Of a DNA stretch of 5,583 nucleotides, positions 1 through 4,066 are shown piece by piece. The notes under the pieces are model-generated. The model was not told the origin of the DNA. It was given only the letters and a program-made list of their open reading frames with translations, and did no database searches. Numbering within the stretch: the first letter of the stretch is position 1; each line of letters opens with the position of its first letter. Source of the stretch: JBFKUL01 sp041635755 (GTDB lineage Bacteria; Pseudomonadota; Gammaproteobacteria; Burkholderiales; SG8-39); NCBI GenBank assembly GCA_041635755.1, contig JBFKUL010000205.1:1-5583 (forward strand), read 5' to 3'. A program made the position numbers and the translations under genes.

Positions 1-1
1 C

Positions 2-283
2 GGCGTGCCCCTCGCACTGCTGCTGGTTCTTTGCTATCTCGGCCTGCTGCTCGTGGGCTATGTGACCGCCGGCATCGCACTGGGCGCCGCGGCGCTCGAG
101 CGTTGGAGCGCCGAGCGAGCAAAACGCACCGGCTGGCGCGCCGCGGCGGCGGCGGCGGCGATCCTGCTGATCGCGCTGTTCGCGTGGGTGCCGTTCCTCG
201 GCGCTCTGGTCGCGTTCGTGGCGCTGCTCGTCGGTATGGGGGCGATCCTGCTCCAGCTTAGGCGCACGCTGCCGCAGCCTTGA
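2..283 (+). CDS. Membrane protein, C-terminal fragment (5' end outside window)
   Basis: The frame is open to the left edge and ends at TGA 281-283, so this is the 3' part of a longer gene; the GTG at position 5 need not be its start. The visible 93 or so residues are almost entirely hydrophobic. A first membrane segment of about 25 residues (Leu/Val/Gly-rich) is followed by a charged loop rich in Arg, Glu and Lys, then seven alanines and a second long hydrophobic stretch that probably forms a hairpin through a Val-Pro-Phe-Leu-Gly turn, ending in a short basic tail. This Leu-rich layout resembles the membrane domain found at the C-terminus of some bactofilin-like (polymer-forming) proteins, but that is a resemblance from memory only. 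Function is unknown. It precedes the TetR gene by 72 bases with no visible terminator. Confidence 0.7.
   Translation, partial: GVPLALLLVLCYLGLLLVGYVTAGIALGAAALERWSAERAKRTGWRAAAAAAAILLIALFAWVPFLGALVAFVALLVGMGAILLQLRRTLPQP
143..160 (+). repeat. Pure (GCG)6 trinucleotide tract in the membrane-protein gene
   Basis: Six uninterrupted GCG codons (143-160), preceded by GCC, encode seven alanines at the start of the second hydrophobic stretch. Length change by slippage would add or remove whole alanines without a frameshift. In GC-rich DNA such a run may be incidental. Confidence 0.6.
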
Positions 284-307
284 GGCGATGGCGCGACGCA
301 TGGCATA

Positions 308-323
308 TTGACCGATCGTTCCA
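308..323 (+). promoter_or_regulatory. Operator-like site O1 upstream of the TetR-family gene
   Basis: The 16-mer TTGACCGATCGTTCCA is an imperfect palindrome centred on CGATCG. The reverse complement of 954-969 (TTGAACGATCGTTCCA) matches it at 15 of 16 positions. Its first six bases also serve as a good -35 hexamer (TTGACC). A repressor bound here would block the regulator's own promoter, which fits TetR autoregulation. That the adjacent TetR protein is the one that binds is inferred from position and repetition. Confidence 0.7.
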
Positions 324-337
324 CACCGAGGTATGGT
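308..337 (+). promoter_or_regulatory. Candidate sigma70 promoter of the TetR-family gene
   Basis: TTGACC (308-313, 5/6 to consensus) is followed after 18 bases by TATGGT (332-337, 4/6). The predicted transcription start near 344 would leave a leader of only about 12 nt, with the Shine-Dalgarno at its 5' end, so the true -10 could differ. The -35 overlaps operator O1, as expected for a repressible promoter. Confidence 0.4.
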
Positions 338-355
338 GTATCGAGGAGTTTGCTC

Positions 356-937
356 ATGCCCTGGGAAAAAAAATACGACGAAAGCGAGGTGCTCGAGCGC
401 GCCATGCAAGCGTTCTGGGCGCGCGGCTACGAGGCGACCTCGATGAGCGACCTGGTCGAGGCCACCGGCATCAACCGGGGCAGCATCTACGCGGCGTTCA
501 CCGACAAGCGCACGCTGTTCATGCGGGCGCTGCGCCACTACGACCGCATCCACCGGGCCGATTTTCTCGAGCGCATCGCCGCCAAACACGCACCGAGGGA
601 GGCCATCGTCGAGGCGTTCGAGTGCGCGGCTCGGAACACCGGCCGGCGTGGAACGCCCGCCGGTTGCCTGCTCGTAAACACCGCGCTCGAAGTATCGCCG
701 CACGACGCTGAAGTGCGCGCATTCGTCGGTGCCTGCGTAGGACAGGTCGAAGCGTTCTTCTTCACGATGATCGAGGCGGCGAAGAAGGAGGGCACAATCC
801 GCAACTCCATTTCTTCCCGCGAAACCGCGCAAGCGCTGCTCGGTCTTTTTCTCGGCTTGCGCGTGCTTACGCGCTCGAGTGCGGGCAAGAGCGCCGTTCA
901 AGCCATCACATCCCAGGCCAGGATGATGCTGGGCTAA
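356..937 (+). CDS. TetR/AcrR-family transcriptional repressor, NemR-like
   Basis: A 193-residue protein of normal TetR length. The N-terminal helix-turn-helix domain covers about residues 8-55: the FWARGYEATSMSDLVEATG stretch (20-38), then NRGSIYAAFTDKRTLF (40-55), the classic recognition-helix region. The rest is the helical ligand-binding and dimer domain. ATG 356 was chosen because GAGGAG (343-348) lies 7 bases upstream and the protein then begins just before helix 1; the frame runs further upstream without a credible start. Cysteines are at 90, 104 and 127. The segment GTPAGCLLVNTALEV around Cys104 resembles the region holding redox-sensing Cys106 in E. coli NemR, so thiol or electrophile sensing is plausible. 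It probably represses itself and the downstream AhpD-like and glutaredoxin genes through the paired sites at 308-323 and 954-969. The family is secure; the ligand is inference. Confidence 0.93.
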   Translation: MPWEKKYDESEVLERAMQAFWARGYEATSMSDLVEATGINRGSIYAAFTDKRTLFMRALRHYDRIHRADFLERIAAKHAPREAIVEAFECAARNTGRRGTPAGCLLVNTALEVSPHDAEVRAFVGACVGQVEAFFFTMIEAAKKEGTIRNSISSRETAQALLGLFLGLRVLTRSSAGKSAVQAITSQARMMLG

Positions 938-953
938 AAAAATTTGGCCATTC

Positions 954-969
954 TGGAACGATCGTTCAA
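954..969 (-). promoter_or_regulatory. Operator-like site O2 upstream of the AhpD-like gene
   Basis: Positions 956-967 form a perfect 12-bp palindrome, GAACGATCGTTC. Read on the minus strand, the 16-mer at 954-969 is the near-identical partner (15/16) of the site at 308-323. It lies in the 49-base gap between the TetR stop and the AhpD-like start, directly before that gene's Shine-Dalgarno, so a bound repressor would block initiation or elongation. I could not find convincing -35/-10 hexamers for a separate plus-strand promoter here; the gene may be read partly from the TetR promoter. Confidence 0.72.
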
Positions 970-975
970 CAACCC

Positions 976-983
976 GAGGAGGT
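976..983 (+). promoter_or_regulatory. Strong Shine-Dalgarno of the AhpD-like gene
   Basis: GAGGAGGT is a near-perfect anti-16S match just before ATG 987. It is the strongest ribosome binding site in the window, suggesting high expression once derepressed. It lies 6 bases downstream of operator O2. Confidence 0.8.
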
Positions 984-986
984 TCC

Positions 987-1556
987 ATGAGCGTTTCCTA
1001 CGTAGAGCGAGACAAGGCGGACAAAACGACGCTGGCTTTTTACGACAAGGCCGAAGAGCGGTTCAAGGCGCTGCTGAACATCTTTAAGGTGTTCGGTCAC
1101 CATCCGGAGTACGGCACCGTGTTCACCGATCTTATTATGGCGGTGCTCAAGGACGGCGTGCTGGACTGGAAGACCAAGGAGCTGCTGATTCTGAAAGCCA
1201 CCCAGCGCAACAACTGCCAGTACTGCGTCGTCCAGCACGAGCGGGTCTCGAACATGCTGGGCATCACGAACGAGAAGATCGCCGACCTCGACGGCGAGAA
1301 GTACAGAAAGAGCAAACATTTCACCGAAGGCGAGAAGGCGCTGCTCGACCTGACCGTGCAGATCGGCGAGGACGCCAACCGGGTCTCGAAAGAGCTCTGG
1401 ACGCGGCTCAAGAAACATTGGACCGAGCCGCAGATCGTCGACGCGGTGTTCGTCATCACGATCTACATCGCCGTCTCGAAGTTCGGCGACGCGCTCGGGG
1501 TTGAGCTCGAGTCGATGTTCGACGGCGTCAAGCCCATTCTGCACGTTGTGCACTGA
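987..1556 (+). CDS. Carboxymuconolactone decarboxylase family protein, AhpD-like
   Basis: A 189-residue cytoplasmic protein of the CMD/AhpD superfamily, close to the usual AhpD length of about 175. The diagnostic redox motif is complete: Glu65-X11-Cys77-X2-Cys80-X3-His84 (NNCQYCVVQH). In AhpD this Glu/Cys/Cys/His set relays electrons and protons for peroxidase activity and for reducing a partner peroxiredoxin. These are the only two cysteines. The N-terminal part holds the family's FKVFGHHPEYG-like helix start (33-43). The rest is helical, with no signal peptide. ATG 987 follows a near-consensus Shine-Dalgarno. The gene lies between a TetR repressor and a glutaredoxin, which favours a thiol-dependent reductase or peroxidase role over true carboxymuconolactone ring decarboxylation; no aromatic-degradation genes are in view. 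The physiological substrate cannot be read from sequence. Confidence 0.9.
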   Translation: MSVSYVERDKADKTTLAFYDKAEERFKALLNIFKVFGHHPEYGTVFTDLIMAVLKDGVLDWKTKELLILKATQRNNCQYCVVQHERVSNMLGITNEKIADLDGEKYRKSKHFTEGEKALLDLTVQIGEDANRVSKELWTRLKKHWTEPQIVDAVFVITIYIAVSKFGDALGVELESMFDGVKPILHVVH

Positions 1557-1564
1557 CGGGAACC

Positions 1565-1588
1565 GGCGCGGGCCGTGAGGTCCGCGCT
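1565..1588 (+). other. Intercistronic RNA hairpin with GUGA tetraloop
   Basis: Bases 1566-1574 pair with 1579-1587 over 9 bp (one G·U at 1572/1581), extendable by a terminal G·U at 1565/1588, around the loop GUGA (1575-1578), a GNRA-type tetraloop. The stem is mostly G-C, so it should be very stable. It is followed by TTCGACG rather than a T-run, so it does not look like a standard intrinsic terminator. It sits 8 nt after the AhpD-like stop and 9 nt before the glutaredoxin Shine-Dalgarno; a role in mRNA stability or differential expression is inferred. Confidence 0.6.
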
Positions 1589-1608
1589 TCGACGCCGTAA
1601 GGCTTGCC

Positions 1609-1842
1609 ATGTCCGATATTGAAATCTTCACCGGGCCGGGCTGCACCTATTGCGAGGCGGCCAAGGCCCTGCTCAACGAGCGCAAGCTGCCGTTCCGTGA
1701 GCGCGACGTGAGCGATCCGGCGGTGCTGGCGGAGTTTCAGCAACGGTTGCCGCGCGTGCGGGCGATACCGCAGGTTTTCGCCGACGGCGAACATCTCGGC
1801 GGCGTCGACGACCTAAAACTGTGGCTGCAGCAGGCCGTGTAA
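1609..1842 (+). CDS. Glutaredoxin (short dithiol type, CTYC active site)
   Basis: A 77-residue thioredoxin-fold protein, about the size of small bacterial glutaredoxins such as Grx3. The N-terminal beta strand runs straight into the active site Cys12-Thr-Tyr-Cys15 (GPGCTYCEAAKALL), with both cysteines present, as in dithiol glutaredoxins. Ile53-Pro54 supplies the cis-proline that contacts substrate. The following QVFADGEHLGGVDDL segment (55-69) carries the Gly-Gly/Asp glutathione-binding signature. It would use glutathione to reduce disulfides or deglutathionylate proteins in the cytoplasm. TAAGG (1598-1602) lies 6 bases before ATG 1609. It starts 52 bases after the AhpD-like gene on the same strand and is probably co-transcribed. 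It may recycle that protein's CXXC pair or act in parallel; the direct partnership is inference. Confidence 0.93.
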   Translation: MSDIEIFTGPGCTYCEAAKALLNERKLPFRERDVSDPAVLAEFQQRLPRVRAIPQVFADGEHLGGVDDLKLWLQQAV

Positions 1843-1926
1843 GGAGTTGGCGGCATCCGGGGTCTTACGCAGCGGTCGGGTGTACGTCTGCTTGCGGCGG
1901 ACCGGCCGACACCATCCCATGAGAAC

Positions 1927-1930
1927 GGAG
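1927..1930 (+). promoter_or_regulatory. Shine-Dalgarno deciding the lipoprotein start
   Basis: GGAG ends 9 bases before ATG 1940. This start puts a signal peptide and lipobox right at the N-terminus, whereas the upstream in-frame TTG (1847) and ATG (1919) would add a basic, non-signal-like extension. Confidence 0.6.
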
Positions 1931-1939
1931 AAGCCAGCC

Positions 1940-2968
1940 ATGCAACCAAGCCTCGTCCCGGCCGCCCGAACCCTGCTCGTTTCCATAGTCGTACTTGGCC
2001 TTGCCGGCTGCGCGGCTTTGCGTGGCGGCGGGGAGCTGGTCGCATCGGTGACCAAGGCGCCGATCGACGCCGATGGCAACGTCGCCGGCAGGCCGGCGGA
2101 TTTCGTCATCAACCTGTCGGGCGACATGGCGCCCGAATCGCCGGGGCGCGCCCTTGCCAAGGGCGGCTGGGTGAAGATCGAATTTCCGCCCGAATTCAAG
2201 CGCACGAACGTGCCGCTGGTTCCGCGTTTCGCGCCCGGAAAATGTCCGGCGAGCTGCGCGGCCGCGATCCTGCTGCAGGGTTGGCCACAGCAGCCGATTC
2301 CGCTGAACCAGTACGAGGCGCGCTTCGAAGGCAGTCACACGCTGGTGATCGCCGCCACCGAGGACATCCGCGCCAACCCGCCTTCCGACCCCGGCATCAA
2401 GCAAATCCACCTGATGGCGACCGCCTTCAGCAACCCGCCGGCGGGCGATTACCGCATCCGCGTTTCGGCGCAGACGGGGCCGGGCGGCGCGATCGAATCT
2501 GGCAGCGGCACGCTCACGATACACTCCTCAGTGCGGCCCTCGATCAACGTTACCTCGGTGTTCGCCACGCCGAAGCCGCCGCGGCCGAACCTCATCTACC
2601 AGAGCACCTCGGTCGGCATGGATGCACCGTTCGCCTTCGACTTCCTTCTGTGGGACGCCGACGGCCTGCCGCTGAACAACGTGGTCATCGCGCCCGCCGA
2701 CCGCAGCCGTTTCCCGCGCTATACGGGCGGGCTTCTCAAGCAGGGTGAGCGGGTGGTCGGAGGCATCATCGGCAGCGCGCCGGTGGGCGCTACCGGGCAG
2801 CGCGCCTGGACCGATGCGCCGTCGCGAGAAGTGCAAGCGCCGATCACCGGAATCCCCGTCTCGCACCTCCGGGTGCGCTTCCAGGCGGGGTCAAAACCTG
2901 GGAACTATGCGCCGACCTTTGAGCTGCTGAACGGTAACGCGCAGCAAATGATCGTTCGGGTCCGTTAA
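1940..2968 (+). CDS. Putative outer-membrane lipoprotein of unknown function
   Basis: 342 residues with a lipoprotein signal peptide: a basic residue at Arg10, a hydrophobic core (11-20) and the lipobox Leu21-Ala-Gly-Cys24. Ala25 follows the lipidated cysteine, so an outer-membrane destination is likely under the +2 rule. The mature part has no further membrane helices and looks beta-rich, with alternating hydrophobic strands and many Pro/Gly turns. There may be two beta-sandwich-like halves joined near residue 195, after the strand-like SGSGTLTI segment. Cys102 and Cys106 form a CPASC pair that could make a short-range disulfide. I do not recognise a named family. It begins 97 bases after the glutaredoxin gene, with neither a clear promoter nor a terminator between, so operon membership is open. 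The ATG was chosen for its Shine-Dalgarno and lipobox position. It converges on the minus-strand gene at 3002-3883, with 33 bases between stops. Confidence 0.85.
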   Translation: MQPSLVPAARTLLVSIVVLGLAGCAALRGGGELVASVTKAPIDADGNVAGRPADFVINLSGDMAPESPGRALAKGGWVKIEFPPEFKRTNVPLVPRFAPGKCPASCAAAILLQGWPQQPIPLNQYEARFEGSHTLVIAATEDIRANPPSDPGIKQIHLMATAFSNPPAGDYRIRVSAQTGPGGAIESGSGTLTIHSSVRPSINVTSVFATPKPPRPNLIYQSTSVGMDAPFAFDFLLWDADGLPLNNVVIAPADRSRFPRYTGGLLKQGERVVGGIIGSAPVGATGQRAWTDAPSREVQAPITGIPVSHLRVRFQAGSKPGNYAPTFELLNGNAQQMIVRVR

Positions 2969-3001
2969 CGCGTTGGCTAATGCGTCGGCTCGAGCACAAC
3001 G

Positions 3002-3883
3002 CTAATTCGCGGCCCGTGCGACGAAGCCCTCGAGGGACACTGTGTGCCGGCCGGTGCGATCCGAGTGCCGGATGCAGTACTTGGTCGGGTAAGCGCCCGC
3101 CAGTTGCCACGCGCTCGGCTGCTTGATGGGCGCACACATCCTGGGATTGCTGGCGAGGAATTCGCGGGTGATCATCGGCTCGTAAAAGCTGATGCGGCCG
3201 TCGTCCGACCCGAAAATGAACGTGTGGGTGAATTTCGGTCCGCCCTTGGCCAGCTCGGGCGCCTTGGAGTTGATCAGGTGGTTGCCCATTGCCGGCACCG
3301 CGGCGCCGACATCGATGTGGTCGCGGTGCAGGTACTTCGCCGGAACCGGGCGGGTGGCCTTCTTGAAGTCCTCGCAGTCGATCAGCTCGCCGCACGTGCC
3401 GGGCCGCAACGTCATTACCGCCTCGCGCGGCGCGATATAGAAGTGAAAATCGAAATGCGGCTCGCTCCAGGGTGGCGGCGCGGGCGCCACATGGCCATGC
3501 GGATTCCAGTTCACGCCCACCCAGTTGAACGGTGACACCGCCTTGGTCGCATCGCCCTGCGGCAATGCGAACACGAGCTCGTAGTCTCCAAGGCATTCCT
3601 CCGGCGCATCGATCTTGCCGTTGCCGTTCTTGTCGAAGCACCGGCTAGTGGGATTCGGCTGCGCCGGCAATCCCTCGAGCGCGCCCTTCGTCATGCTCAC
3701 GCCGAGGGCGAGCGGGTGGCCTTTCGCATCGAGCGCGACGTAGACCCACGCCGATCCCTTGCCGAGCGTCTGGGCTTCCGAAACGAACACCTTTGTCTCC
3801 GACGCGCTGGTCATCAAGGCGTTGCTTCCCAGCCACGTCGCTGCCGCAATTGCGGCGATCCATGCCGATCCGCGTTGTCTCAC
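3002..3883 (-). CDS. Exported TTHB210-like (DUF5602-type) protein with EF-hand loop
   Basis: 293 residues from a GTG start. Residues 1-27 form a signal peptide (basic MRQR, Ala-rich core, cleavage likely after TSA), so the protein acts outside the cytoplasm. The body matches my memory of TTHB210-like/DUF5602 proteins: GKGSAWVYVALDAKGHPLALGV (41-62, read in two parts), TKGALEGLP (65-73), YELVFALP (101-108), NWNPHGH (125-131) and PHFDFHFY (142-149). The His-rich core may bind metal. Inserted between the second and third blocks is an EF-hand loop, Asp84-Lys-Asn86-Gly-Asn88-Gly-Lys-Ile91-Asp92-X2-Glu95, flanked by Cys82 and Cys97. Cys164/170 and 250/270 could form further disulfides. The biochemical role of the family is unknown. 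The open frame continues upstream to 4144, but that extension is Arg-rich and unlike a protein N-terminus. Divergent from the M1 peptidase gene. Confidence 0.85.
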   Translation of the reverse strand: MRQRGSAWIAAIAAATWLGSNALMTSASETKVFVSEAQTLGKGSAWVYVALDAKGHPLALGVSMTKGALEGLPAQPNPTSRCFDKNGNGKIDAPEECLGDYELVFALPQGDATKAVSPFNWVGVNWNPHGHVAPAPPPWSEPHFDFHFYIAPREAVMTLRPGTCGELIDCEDFKKATRPVPAKYLHRDHIDVGAAVPAMGNHLINSKAPELAKGGPKFTHTFIFGSDDGRISFYEPMITREFLASNPRMCAPIKQPSAWQLAGAYPTKYCIRHSDRTGRHTVSLEGFVARAAN

Positions 3884-3889
3884 GATGTT

Positions 3890-3896
3890 CTCCCTT
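3890..3896 (-). promoter_or_regulatory. Shine-Dalgarno supporting the GTG start at 3883
   Basis: On the minus strand AAGGGAG, with its core GGGAG at 3894-3890, lies 6 bases before GTG 3883-3881. This spacing and the signal peptide that follows decide the start. No ATG in the same frame fits as well: the next one downstream would delete the signal peptide's basic end and core. Confidence 0.65.
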
Positions 3897-4053
3897 GTCG
3901 AGACTGCAAGCGGAGCCCGTCGCCCCGTCCCTGTTCTTTTCGAATCACCGTGCATCGCGCAGGGTCTTGTCATTATCGGCGCGCGGCACGCCGCGGCATG
4001 ATATCGCTTTCGCGACGGCCTTGACACCGGTCCGCACGGCGGCGCCGGGACGC

Positions 4054-4059
4054 TAAACT
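4054..4059 (+). promoter_or_regulatory. Possible -10 element for a leaderless M1 peptidase transcript
   Basis: TAAACT (4/6 to TATAAT, with the key A at position 2 and T at position 6) ends 7 bases before ATG 4067, so transcription would begin at or within a base of the start codon. No Shine-Dalgarno is present in the 15 bases upstream of the ATG, which fits leaderless translation. No good -35 lies at 16-18 bases; a perfect TTGACA at 4021-4026 is 27 bases away, too far for a standard promoter. Confidence 0.35.
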
Positions 4060-4066
4060 GGCGCGC

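Noticed and set aside
323..339. ACACC/GGTGT inverted repeat as a second operator or leader hairpin
   Set aside because: Only a 5-bp stem with a 7-base loop, and it is not repeated before the AhpD-like gene.
966..1646. A 226-codon minus-strand frame
   Set aside because: It is antisense to the AhpD-like gene and shows no domain or ribosome binding site.
2950..2957. Third copy of the operator half-site GATCGTTC
   Set aside because: It is inside the lipoprotein coding sequence near its stop, lacks the palindromic other half and is not near a promoter.
2970..3002. Inverted repeat GCGTTG/CAACGC between the convergent stops, as a shared terminator
   Set aside because: The stem is only 6 bp with a loop of about 21 bases and has no T-run on either strand.
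3972..3977. GATAAT on the minus strand as -10 of the DUF5602-type gene
   Set aside because: No acceptable -35 at 16-19 bases, so a promoter call is not supported.
4021..4059. TTGACA (4021) and TAAACT (4054) as one sigma70 promoter
   Set aside because: The spacer is 27 bases, well outside the 16-19 range.
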